Shown: positions 45,361-55,399 of the stretch, in pieces
Layout of the letters: every line of letters starts with the position of its first letter
Numbering within the stretch: position 1 is the stretch's first letter
Source: Salinisphaera sp002433465
GTDB lineage: Bacteria > Pseudomonadota > Gammaproteobacteria > Nevskiales > Salinisphaeraceae
Direction: 5' to 3'
DNA length: 64,000 bases
NCBI RefSeq assembly: GCF_040361435.1
Contig: NZ_APNL01000015.1
Coordinates: 1 to 64,000 of the forward strand
The notes under the pieces: model-generated
Seen by the model: the letters and a program-made list of their open reading frames with translations, nothing else
What the model was told of the DNA's origin: nothing
Database searches by the model: none
Translations under genes and position numbers: made by a program

Positions 45361-46284
45361 ATGTGGATACGTAATCTCTGTGTGTTTCTCGGCACCGAAT
45401 CCTTTCCCTGGAGCGCCGCCGAGCTCGATGAAAAACTCGCCGAGGCGCTGTGCCCCGACTGCGGCGATCAGGCCACGCGCGTCGACGGTTTCGTGCCGCC
45501 GATCAAGGGCGAACACGCCATGGTGCACGCGGTCGACGGGCTGGCCATCTGCGTGCATCAGGAGATCACCCGCGTGCTGCCCAACGCCGTACTGGCCGAG
45601 GAAGTCGACGACCGAGTCGAACGTATCGAAACCTCGGAAGGGCGCAAGGTCAGCCGCCGCGAGAAGGCCGATATCAAGGACGAGGCGCATTTCGAGCTGT
45701 TGCCGCGTGCGTTCACCCGCTCCAAGCGCACACCGTTGATCATCGATCTGCGTGCGCACCGCGTGTGGGTCGACGCGTCTTCGGAAAAACGCGCCGAGGA
45801 CGTGGTCGCGCGGTTGCGCGAAGCGCTGGGTAGCCTGCCGGTGGCTCGTCCCGATGCCAAGTTGCGTCCGCCGGAAGAAATGTCGCGCTGGCTCGAGGAC
45901 GTCAACGCGCTGCCCAACGGCTTCGAATGCGGCGATCGCTGCGTGTTCGAAACCACCGACGAGGTCAAATCGAGCGTGCGGGTGACCGCCATGGATCTGC
46001 AGCGCGAGGAAGTGCTCGCCCATCTCGCGGCCGGTATGCAGGTGGTCAAGCTCAACGTGGCCGTGGACGACGCCATCGAGTTCGATCTGGATGAAAACCT
46101 GGACCTCAAGCGTATCCGTGCGCTCGACCTGATTCAGGACGATCTGGATTCGCTTGACGCCGGCGATGCCGTGGCCGAGCTCACGGCCCGCGTCGCACTT
46201 CAGGGCGAGGCGCTGCGCGGCGTGCTCGACCGGCTCTACACGCATTTCGGCGTGGCCGGCGAGACCGATACCCAGGCGGCCTGA
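45361..46284 (+). CDS. rdgC: Recombination-associated protein RdgC
   Basis: A 307-residue RdgC, a ring-shaped nucleoid protein that binds duplex DNA and restrains RecA-mediated exchange. It begins MWIRNLCVFLGTESFPWSAAELDEKL and has LPNAVLAEEVDDRVERIE, RKVSRREKADIKDEA and the ARPDAKLRPPEEMSRWLED stretch, all typical. Length matches E. coli RdgC (303). The upstream in-frame residues from 45310 are not family-like, so ATG 45361 is chosen. chaC follows after 12 bases. Confidence 0.95.
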   Translation: MWIRNLCVFLGTESFPWSAAELDEKLAEALCPDCGDQATRVDGFVPPIKGEHAMVHAVDGLAICVHQEITRVLPNAVLAEEVDDRVERIETSEGRKVSRREKADIKDEAHFELLPRAFTRSKRTPLIIDLRAHRVWVDASSEKRAEDVVARLREALGSLPVARPDAKLRPPEEMSRWLEDVNALPNGFECGDRCVFETTDEVKSSVRVTAMDLQREEVLAHLAAGMQVVKLNVAVDDAIEFDLDENLDLKRIRALDLIQDDLDSLDAGDAVAELTARVALQGEALRGVLDRLYTHFGVAGETDTQAA

Positions 46285-46296
46285 GCGGGGCCGGGC

Positions 46297-46875
46297 ATGT
46301 CGTTCGACACGACGGCCGCTAACCGCAACGCCGGGCGTTTCGCCGATCGCGACGAGCTGTGGCTGTTCGGCTACGGCTCGTTGATCTACAAGGCCGGCTT
46401 CGACTATATCGAACGAAAGCCGGCCACGATCACGGGCTGGCAGCGGCGTTTCTGGCAGGGGTCGCACGATCACCGCGGCACGCCCGCCGCACCGGGCCGC
46501 GTGGCCACCCTCGTGGAAGCACCGGGGGCGGTGTGCGCCGGCATGGCCTATCGTATTACCCCGGCCGTGTTCGGACATCTCGATCATCGCGAGAAGAACG
46601 GCTATCTGCGGTTTTCCACCGCCATGACCTTCGCCGACGGCAGCCACGACGAAGGCCTGGTGTATATCGCTACGGCCGACAACGAAGCGTGGCTGGGCGA
46701 TGCGCCCATTGACGCCATCGCCCGCCAGATCTCGGCGTCACACGGCCCGAGCGGGCCCAACCGCGACTACCTGCTCAACCTCGCCGAGGCGCTGCGCGCG
46801 CTCGATGCTGACGACGCCCACGTGTTCGCCATTGAGGCACGGCTGCGCGAGATCGAAGCCGAACACGGGGGCTAA
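46297..46875 (+). CDS. chaC: Gamma-glutamylcyclotransferase, ChaC family
   Basis: A 192-residue glutathione-degrading cyclotransferase that releases 5-oxoproline and Cys-Gly. The substrate-binding YGSLIYKAGF loop, the WQRRFWQGSHDHRGTPAAPGR segment and the catalytic Glu in DHREKNGY are all present. It starts 12 bases after rdgC and is probably co-transcribed. Confidence 0.94.
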   Translation: MSFDTTAANRNAGRFADRDELWLFGYGSLIYKAGFDYIERKPATITGWQRRFWQGSHDHRGTPAAPGRVATLVEAPGAVCAGMAYRITPAVFGHLDHREKNGYLRFSTAMTFADGSHDEGLVYIATADNEAWLGDAPIDAIARQISASHGPSGPNRDYLLNLAEALRALDADDAHVFAIEARLREIEAEHGG

Positions 46876-46908
46876 GCCTTAAATCGAGGCGGAGTAGCTA
46901 AAGCAGTG

Positions 46909-47451
46909 TCAGCTAGCCGGCTCCGGCGCTAGAACTTTGCGCACGGCCTCTATGTCCCGCTCGGCAGCGCCTTCGCCTTTCAGCCACGAGAATATATCCA
47001 CGAGGTCAACCGCGTGGCGCAGCGCGATTTCGCCCGCTTGCCGCAAAGCTTGTAAATCCCGCCAGTGAATATAGGCGGCTAGTCGATCTTTGACCGACTG
47101 TGTCGGCGACAATATCTGTATCGTCCCGTACGCTGTACGCAGTTGGTGCCATTCGCGCACGAGTTCTCTGCCAAGCGCTAGAGGGGCCGACGGGAACTCC
47201 ACCAGATACTCCGTACCTTCGCGCTGGTACAGTCGACGTGAGGTCGTCGCTTCAAAACCCAGACGGCCCAATACAGCGCCGATTTCCTTGTTCGACGCGG
47301 CGGTTACGAAGTCCAGATCCTTCGATACGTAGATGCCGTCGGAGTAGATTTGTACGGCAGCACCACCCGAGAGTACGGCCTCGATCTCTTCGCGGGCGAG
47401 CGCTTCGGAGATGGTCGCAGCGAGCTGCGTGAGCTCGTCCAAATGTTTCAC
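46909..47451 (-). CDS. Nucleotidyltransferase-fold protein (wHTH partner)
   Basis: A 180-residue protein with a minimal nucleotidyltransferase core. GGAAVQIYSDG and KDLDFV supply the GG and D-x-D residues, and SPTQSVKDRLAAYIHWRDLQAL is the usual following helix of AbiEii/DUF6036-like proteins. It overlaps the upstream wHTH gene by four bases (ATGA). Such pairs often act as toxin-antitoxin or defence modules, with the NTase modifying tRNA or proteins. Here the role is inferred from architecture alone. Confidence 0.75.
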   Translation of the reverse strand: MKHLDELTQLAATISEALAREEIEAVLSGGAAVQIYSDGIYVSKDLDFVTAASNKEIGAVLGRLGFEATTSRRLYQREGTEYLVEFPSAPLALGRELVREWHQLRTAYGTIQILSPTQSVKDRLAAYIHWRDLQALRQAGEIALRHAVDLVDIFSWLKGEGAAERDIEAVRKVLAPEPAS

Positions 47452-47789
47452 GCGATCGGTGTCAATGGTTTGGCGCGTGATCGCGGGCGTCGTCTCGGTA
47501 TCTCGTAGACGCTGCGTTCACGCTCCGGCAAGAGGTCGTACGTTCGCGAAAGCAGATCACGCAAGGGGGCAACCAAAGCGTTGGACGGGTTCCACACATA
47601 CAAACGCGTCCGCCCTGCGGGCCTTGCCTTGATCAGGCCCGAGTCTTCGAATTTCGCGAGCTGCTTGGTGACCTGACTCGTGCTCAAGCCGCTGTAGCGA
47701 GCGATTTCGCTCGCATAGCCCGTTTCGAAACGATCCAGCCAAAGCAGCGTTTTTTCTGCCGCTACACTACCCAGAATGGATTCAATCAT
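47448..47789 (-). CDS. Winged-helix regulator, NTase partner
   Basis: A 113-residue ArsR/MarR-like winged helix. AEKTLLWLDRFETGYASEIARYSGLSTSQVTKQLAKFEDSGLI is the HTH and recognition helix, and RPAGRTRLYVWNP is the wing. The C-terminal third is basic. It precedes and overlaps the nucleotidyltransferase gene. Two 17-bp direct repeats lie within 50 bases upstream of its ATG, so autoregulation is likely. The possible counterpart is AbiEi-type antitoxins, although the domain arrangement differs. Confidence 0.78.
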   Translation of the reverse strand: MIESILGSVAAEKTLLWLDRFETGYASEIARYSGLSTSQVTKQLAKFEDSGLIKARPAGRTRLYVWNPSNALVAPLRDLLSRTYDLLPERERSVYEIPRRRPRSRAKPLTPIA

Positions 47790-47798
47790 AGCGCTTTA

Positions 47799-47836
47799 AG
47801 TAGTCGTTATAAACTATATAGTAGTCCTTAAAGACT
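47799..47836 (-). promoter_or_regulatory. Tandem operator-like 17-bp repeats
   Basis: AGTAGTCGTTATAAACT (47799-47815) and AGTAGTCCTTAAAGACT (47820-47836) differ at three positions and start 21 bases apart, two helical turns. They begin 10 bases upstream of the wHTH start and overlap the AT-rich promoter. Confidence 0.65.
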
Positions 47837-47931
47837 GCTTTTCGCTACTTTTGGATTGAGTCGTTATTGCTTGGACTGCCATTTGGTGCGTCATCACAAG
47901 CGGCGATCAACTCGACTCCGGGTTGCTTCGC

Positions 47932-50358
<2,427 letters not shown>

Positions 50359-50540
50359 AGCGTTATTGTTTGGGGCCAGATCTGCGAACGCCGTGCGCTT
50401 GCCACCCATCGGGTCGGCAAGGCATGCGCGGGTCGGTCGGGGCGGCCTATGGGCGCGAGCGCGCTGGCCGGTTCGCTCTGGCGTGAATCGTCATATCAAC
50501 GAGCATGGGTACAGCCGCAGCGCGAGACAAGACCACGGGG

Positions 50541-51260
50541 CTATAGCCCGAACAGCCACACCAGCAACGGCACGAGCAGCGCGGTGAGCGCGCCGTTAAG
50601 CCCCATACCCAGACCGGAGTATGCACCGGCGCGTTCGCTGTGTTCGAAGGCGCGGGCGGTACCGATGCCGTGGGCAGCGACACCCATGGCGAAACCCTTG
50701 GCCACCGGGTCGTGCAGGCCCAGCAATCGCAGCAGCGGAATACCGATCACCGCGCCCGTAATGCCGGTCAGGATGACCAGCACGGCCGTGAGCGAGGGCA
50801 GGCCGCCGATCTGTTCGGCCACGCCCATGGCGATTGGCGTGGTCACGGATTTGGGCAGCATCGACAGCAGTGTCTGTGAATCCAGCCCCAGCGCCCAGCC
50901 GATGCACATGGCGCTGGCCACCGCGGTGAGCGAGCCGGCGGTCAGCGCAATGGTGATCGGCAGCCAGTAGCGGCGCAGCTCCGCGGCCTGTGCCGCCAGC
51001 GGTACCGCGAGCGCGACCGTGGCCGGGCCGAGCAGGAAATGAATGAACTGGGCGCCGTCGAAGTAATCCGCGTACGGCGTGCCGGTCGCCTTGAGCACGA
51101 TTACCAGCACGATCACGCTCACGAGCACGGGGTTGAGCAGGGCAAAGCTGCCCAGGCGCCGATAAAGCTGCTGCGCCAGCCAGAACACGCACAGCGTGAG
51201 CGCGAGCCACAGCAGCGGTGTTTCCTCGATATAGACCCAGATCTGTGTCAGGCGATCCAT
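50541..51260 (-). CDS. lrgB: LrgB/YohK-family membrane protein
   Basis: A 239-residue membrane protein with about seven helices, of the LrgB/CidB family, paired with the holin-like LrgA. NPVLVSVIVLVIVL, LLGPATVALAVPLAAQ, PKSVTTPIAMGVAEQIGG and AAHGIGTARAFE are family hallmarks. The GTARA segment is highly conserved. It starts two bases after the lrgA stop. These pairs affect murein hydrolase activity, and plant and bacterial relatives transport glycolate or pyruvate. Confidence 0.94.
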   Translation of the reverse strand: MDRLTQIWVYIEETPLLWLALTLCVFWLAQQLYRRLGSFALLNPVLVSVIVLVIVLKATGTPYADYFDGAQFIHFLLGPATVALAVPLAAQAAELRRYWLPITIALTAGSLTAVASAMCIGWALGLDSQTLLSMLPKSVTTPIAMGVAEQIGGLPSLTAVLVILTGITGAVIGIPLLRLLGLHDPVAKGFAMGVAAHGIGTARAFEHSERAGAYSGLGMGLNGALTALLVPLLVWLFGL

Positions 51261-51261
51261 A

Positions 51262-51606
51262 TCAGTTGCGACCCCGGCTGGTGAGCGCGCGCAGCGTGAA
51301 TGCGGTCACGACCACTGCGAGCGCCGTGCTGGCGACGAGCGTGACGGTGATCGCCAGCCATTCGTCGGCTACGCGGCCCAGATAGCTGATGATGCCGACA
51401 CCGGCGGGCACGAACAGCAGGGCCAGATAGTTGAGCAGGCCACGGCTGGTATCGGCGAAAACCGACGGCGTGCGTCCGCGCAGAACCAGGGCCAGGAACA
51501 GCAGAATCATGCCCAGCACCGGGCCGGGCAGCGGCGCGCCGGTCAGCCGCACGATGATTTCGCCCGCGAGCTGAAACAGCAGCAGGGTGGCAAGGCTGCC
51601 AATCAA
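51262..51606 (-). CDS. lrgA: LrgA/CidA-family membrane protein
   Basis: A 114-residue four-helix protein, holin-like. LLLFQLAGEIIVRLTGAPLPGPVLGMILLFLAL and LLFVPAGVGIISYL are the classic LrgA/CidA sequences. The TTG start at 51606 gives the family N-terminus and has GAGAGGG about 8 bases upstream. The gene follows a small anchored protein after 27 bases and immediately precedes lrgB. Confidence 0.92.
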   Translation of the reverse strand: MIGSLATLLLFQLAGEIIVRLTGAPLPGPVLGMILLFLALVLRGRTPSVFADTSRGLLNYLALLFVPAGVGIISYLGRVADEWLAITVTLVASTALAVVVTAFTLRALTSRGRN

Positions 51607-51633
51607 GACGCAGCCCTCTCAATGGGTGCCAGA

Positions 51634-52092
51634 CTAATCGAGGAATACATCGGATGAAATGTGTATGCCGGTGATGGCATAGCCGTCCGCGACGCGATCC
51701 AACGCCAGCTGAATCTCTGCATCGCCCGCGGCGAAATGGGCGGGAATCAATACGACCGCACGGTTATAGCGACCCTCGCTCAAATTGACGCCGCGTTCGG
51801 TTCGTATCACCTGTATCGGTTCGTGCGACTCCAGCGCGCCGAGCGTGGCGAACTGGCGCAGGAGCTTGTCGCCTTTCGGCGTGGATAGTTGCTCGCGCAG
51901 CGTGGGGGTCAGCTCTTGCTCAAAGGACTGATATTGCCAGGTCGCGATCTCCGGCAGTACACGCTCGACGTAGGGGCTGATGTCCTGGCTCACGGCAGAG
52001 GTCTGCCAGAAGAGCCAGGCCATCAAACCCGCATACAAAACCACGAGCGCGATGAAGCAGACACCGAAACCGATCAGTATCTTTTTCAACAT
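51634..52092 (-). CDS. Membrane-anchored protein of unknown function
   Basis: A 152-residue protein with one N-terminal membrane anchor (KKILIGFGVCFIALVVLYAGLMAWLFW). A 120-residue outside domain follows that looks like a small alpha+beta fold (LGALESHEPIQVIRTERGV..., AEIQLALDRVADGYAITGIHIS). I do not recognise the family with certainty; DUF4019-like or cystatin-like domains have similar patterns. It lies between the M42 peptidase and lrgA on the same strand with gaps under 30 bases, so it is probably co-transcribed. Confidence 0.7.
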   Translation of the reverse strand: MLKKILIGFGVCFIALVVLYAGLMAWLFWQTSAVSQDISPYVERVLPEIATWQYQSFEQELTPTLREQLSTPKGDKLLRQFATLGALESHEPIQVIRTERGVNLSEGRYNRAVVLIPAHFAAGDAEIQLALDRVADGYAITGIHISSDVFLD

Positions 52093-52114
52093 CGCGCGCG
52101 CCGCTCGCTAGTGC

Positions 52115-53206
52115 TTAGTCGAAATAGTTGAACGTCGTGCCCGATTCCAGGCTGCGTACCGATTCGTAAATCAGTCGAATGACGTTCTCGACGTCGTCGC
52201 GATGCACCATTTCCACCGTGGTGTGCATATAGCGCAACGCCAGCGCGATCAAGGCCGAGGGTACGCCCTGGTTGCTGTAGGCGAAGGCGTCGGTGTCGGT
52301 ACCGGTCGCCGGCGCGCTGACCAGCCGCTGGAACGGAATCTCGTGTTTTTCGGCGGTGGCGATCAGATGCTCGCGTACGCGGTTCTGTACCGCCGGGGCA
52401 TAGGTAATCACCGGGCCGGCGCCGATCTTGGCCACGCCGGTCTTCTTCTTTTCGATCATCGGCGTGGTGGTGTCATGGGTCACGTCGGTACAGATCGCCA
52501 CGTTCGGCTTGATGCGCTCGGCGATCATGCCCGCGCCCTTGAGGCCGACTTCTTCCTGGACTGAGTTCACCACATACAGGCCGAAGTTCGGGCGCTCGCC
52601 GGACTCATGGATCAGGCGCGCGACCTCGGCCACCATGAAACCACCCATGCGGTTGTCGATGGCGCGGCAGACGAACTTGTCGCCATTGAGCACGAAGAAC
52701 TCGTCCGGGTAGGTGATCACGCAGCCGACATGGATACCCATCTTCTCGACGTCTTCTTTCGAAGTCGCGCCCACGTCGACGAAGATATTGTCCTTCTTGG
52801 GCGTTTCTTCCTTCTGCGGGTCGCGCAGATGAATCGCCGGCCAGCCAAACACGCCGTCCACGATACCGTTCTTGGTATGGATGTTGACGCGCTTGGAGGT
52901 CGCGATTTGATGGTCCGAGCCGCCATTGCGCAGCACGTAGATCAGGCCATCGTCGGTGATGTAGTTCACATACCAGGAAATCTCGTCGGCATGCCCTTCG
53001 ATGACCACCTTGTAATCGGCGTCCGGGTTGATCACCCCCACCGCGCTGCCATAGGCGTCGGTAATGAACTCGTCGACATACGGCGCGAGATAGTCCATCC
53101 ACAGCTTCTGGCCCGGCGTTTCATAGCCGGTGGGTGCGGCGTTGTTCAGGTAGCGCTCGAGAAAATCCAGCGAATCCTCGGTAAGGATGGATTGTGTCTT
53201 GGCCAT
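52115..53206 (-). CDS. M42-family metallopeptidase
   Basis: A 363-residue aminopeptidase/glucanase-type M42 enzyme. Its dinuclear metal ligands appear in EGHADEISW, RAIDNRMGGFMV, VQEEVGLKGA and CTDVTHDTT, with a final His around HTTVEMVH. Family members form dodecameric cages that remove N-terminal residues from peptides. The start at 53206 is followed by a normal N-terminal helix. It is the first gene of a likely operon with the anchored protein and lrgAB. Confidence 0.92.
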   Translation of the reverse strand: MAKTQSILTEDSLDFLERYLNNAAPTGYETPGQKLWMDYLAPYVDEFITDAYGSAVGVINPDADYKVVIEGHADEISWYVNYITDDGLIYVLRNGGSDHQIATSKRVNIHTKNGIVDGVFGWPAIHLRDPQKEETPKKDNIFVDVGATSKEDVEKMGIHVGCVITYPDEFFVLNGDKFVCRAIDNRMGGFMVAEVARLIHESGERPNFGLYVVNSVQEEVGLKGAGMIAERIKPNVAICTDVTHDTTTPMIEKKKTGVAKIGAGPVITYAPAVQNRVREHLIATAEKHEIPFQRLVSAPATGTDTDAFAYSNQGVPSALIALALRYMHTTVEMVHRDDVENVIRLIYESVRSLESGTTFNYFD

Positions 53207-53347
53207 GGGAAATCCTTGTGCGCGTCGGCATCGAAAGTTGAGCCGGTGATTATCGGTTTCGTGCAGGTCGCCTTCAAGCTTTGTGCATGATTACGTTCAA
53301 GCCTCTATTACCCGAAGTTAAGCAATTGATTTAAAATGTCTATCTTT

Positions 53348-53366
53348 AAGCACTCAAGTGCTTGAG
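53348..53366. promoter_or_regulatory. Overlapping palindromes, possible operator
   Basis: AAGCACT-CA-AGTGCTT (53348-53363) overlaps CTCAAG-TG-CTTGAG (53353-53366). They lie in the divergent region between the M42 peptidase and the Sel1 gene, close to an AT-rich TTTAAAAT segment. Confidence 0.4.
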
Positions 53367-53485
53367 CAAATTGATGCGGCACCGGCGTGCCGGCGCCCGC
53401 AGATTGCCGTCGCCTACCATGCGCCGACGTGCACGCACTGGGCGGTACGTCGGCCCGAAACACGCTTGATAAAGGAAACTCAAGG

Positions 53486-54628
53486 ATGAACAAACGGACC
53501 AGGGCGGTGGCCGCCGGCTTGTTGTGCGTGGCTGCCTGGTCGGCATCGGCGGCGGATCTGGAGCGCGGCATGGACGCCTACGAACATGGCGACTATGCGA
53601 CGGCGCTGGCCGAGTTTCGGCCTTTGGCGGCACAGGGCGACGCCCGTGCCCAGGCCAAGTATGCCCGGATGATGGCACTCGGGCAGGGCATGCCGGTCGA
53701 CTTGACGCAATCGCTGGCCTGGTACAAAAAATCGGCCGCCCAGGGCGACGCCGAGGGCCAGTACGGGTTGGCTTATTCCTACGCCCACGGCGAAGGCGTG
53801 GCGGCGGATATCGACCGCGCTGTCGCGCTGTTGCAAAAAGCCGATGCCCAGGGCTATCACCGTGCGACCCGTTTCCTGGGCGAAATCCGTGCCGGCGCGT
53901 TCGGTGAGCGTCATCAAGACCTGCCGCAGGCGCGTGCGCTGTTCGAACGTGCGGCCGACGCCGGCGACGAGGCCGCGAAGCTGAATCTCGGCCTGATGCT
54001 GATCAACGGCCAGGGCGGCGCAGCCGACCCCGAGCGTGCGATTCCGCTACTCGAGGCGCAGGCTGCCAGCTACCCGGAAGCGGCAGGCGCGCTCGGCCTT
54101 GCTTATGAGCACGGCACCGGCGTTTCCGCGGATATCGAGCAGGCCGCCCACTGGTATCGGGTCGCCGCCGACCAGGGCTACGCTCCGGCCCAGATCAACA
54201 TCGGCAAGCTGTATCAGCTGGGCAAGGGTGTCGAGCGCAATGCGCAGCTCGCGGCGGACCATTACCGTAGCGCCGCCGACCAGGGATATACCACCGCCAA
54301 CTACAACCTCGGCCAGCTGTATGCCGACGGCGATGGCGTGCAACGCGACGGCCAGATGGCGGTGCTCAACTATGCGATCGCTGCCATCGACGGTATGCCG
54401 CGTGCGCAACAGGCGCTCGACGAGGCGCTAGATACGATTGCCAGCCGCGCTGTCGGCCAGCAGACCGCCCTGCGCGAAGCACCCGATACGAATGCGCGGG
54501 TCGATGCCACGCTGGCCGCGGGCGACAAGGTATGGCCGGTACAGGCCGCCGCCGATGGCTGGGTGGCGGTGTATGCCGCGCCCGACGGCCCGCGGCTGGG
54601 CTATGTCGCGCGCGCGGATCTGGACTGA
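53486..54628 (+). CDS. Exported Sel1-repeat protein with SH3-like end
   Basis: A 380-residue protein with a signal ending SASA. About eight Sel1-like (TPR-like) helical repeats follow, each with the A...Y..G.GV..d...A..W...AA.qGda.aq pattern (for example GLAYEHGTGVSADIEQAAHWYRVAADQGYA). The last 55 residues form a bacterial SH3-like domain (LREAPDTNARVDATLAAGDKVW...GWVAVY). The ATG at 53486 has AAAGGA 9 bases upstream. The fusion suggests an envelope scaffold, with repeats for protein partners and SH3 for peptidoglycan or peptides; no partner is known. Confidence 0.85.
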   Translation: MNKRTRAVAAGLLCVAAWSASAADLERGMDAYEHGDYATALAEFRPLAAQGDARAQAKYARMMALGQGMPVDLTQSLAWYKKSAAQGDAEGQYGLAYSYAHGEGVAADIDRAVALLQKADAQGYHRATRFLGEIRAGAFGERHQDLPQARALFERAADAGDEAAKLNLGLMLINGQGGAADPERAIPLLEAQAASYPEAAGALGLAYEHGTGVSADIEQAAHWYRVAADQGYAPAQINIGKLYQLGKGVERNAQLAADHYRSAADQGYTTANYNLGQLYADGDGVQRDGQMAVLNYAIAAIDGMPRAQQALDEALDTIASRAVGQQTALREAPDTNARVDATLAAGDKVWPVQAAADGWVAVYAAPDGPRLGYVARADLD

Positions 54629-54755
54629 CCCGGTCGGATCAGCAGGCGTAACAGCATGCGAGATGCCCCGTCGCCGGGCATCCGTGAGCCGGGTGGCGGC
54701 CGCGCTGGCGTTGGCGGGTCAGATCAATCCGGCCTGCGGCCATGCGCGGGTCGGT

Positions 54756-55133
54756 TTATACCGCCACCTGCTCGCAGGTCTGGGTGGCGTTGTCGGCGTG
54801 GGGCTGTGACAGCAGCGCCGTGGACCCCGCGCCGTTGCCTTTCGTCCACCATTCGATGGTCTCGCCAACGTAGCGCACGCCGCTGGCCGCAGGCACGACA
54901 CGCAGCTGGTGGGTTTGCTCGTTGAAGCGCAGCAGCGCCACGGAATCGGTCGGATAGCTCGCCTTGATCTGCAGCCCGTCTTCGCAGCGATACGACAGCA
55001 GCTTGACGCCACTGCCGGCCGAGTCGGCGGCGGCCGAAGTCGTGGAATCGCCGCTGGTGGCGCAGCCGGCGACGAGGAAGCTGGCGGCCGCCAGCGTGCC
55101 GAGTAGGGTGAGCGAACGCGGAATAGAAAACAT
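54756..55133 (-). CDS. MliC-like lysozyme-inhibitor lipoprotein
   Basis: A 125-residue lipoprotein (VAGC, Cys24). The mature domain reads LLSYRCEDGLQIKASYPTDSVALL..., with ETIEWWTKGNGA and a C-terminal TCEQ. The two conserved Cys and the W-T-K-G turn match the MliC/PliC family of c-type lysozyme inhibitors. GGAG lies 7 bases before the ATG at 55133; the longer frame to 55169 lacks a signal-like start. It is convergent with the Sel1 gene. Confidence 0.82.
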   Translation of the reverse strand: MFSIPRSLTLLGTLAAASFLVAGCATSGDSTTSAAADSAGSGVKLLSYRCEDGLQIKASYPTDSVALLRFNEQTHQLRVVPAASGVRYVGETIEWWTKGNGAGSTALLSQPHADNATQTCEQVAV

Positions 55134-55399
55134 GACGGGCTCCATCAATTGACTGTAATAGCGTCGCATATTTGTCGCGATGAGCGCCGCTTACCGACAC
55201 ATGTCGGCGACGTTTACCGCCATAATCAGCTCGCAGACATCGTCCCCGGCGGCTATGTCGGGGTGGCGTCAAGCGACGAGCTGGCGGCGCCGAACCCGCC
55301 GCGAAGCCAGACCGGCCGGCGTGTTCGCGTCGTCGGCAACGCTGGAGTTCAGCGGTGCTTTATCTATCAGCAAGGCCGGGGTGCTTTGAGGAGTTTGCG

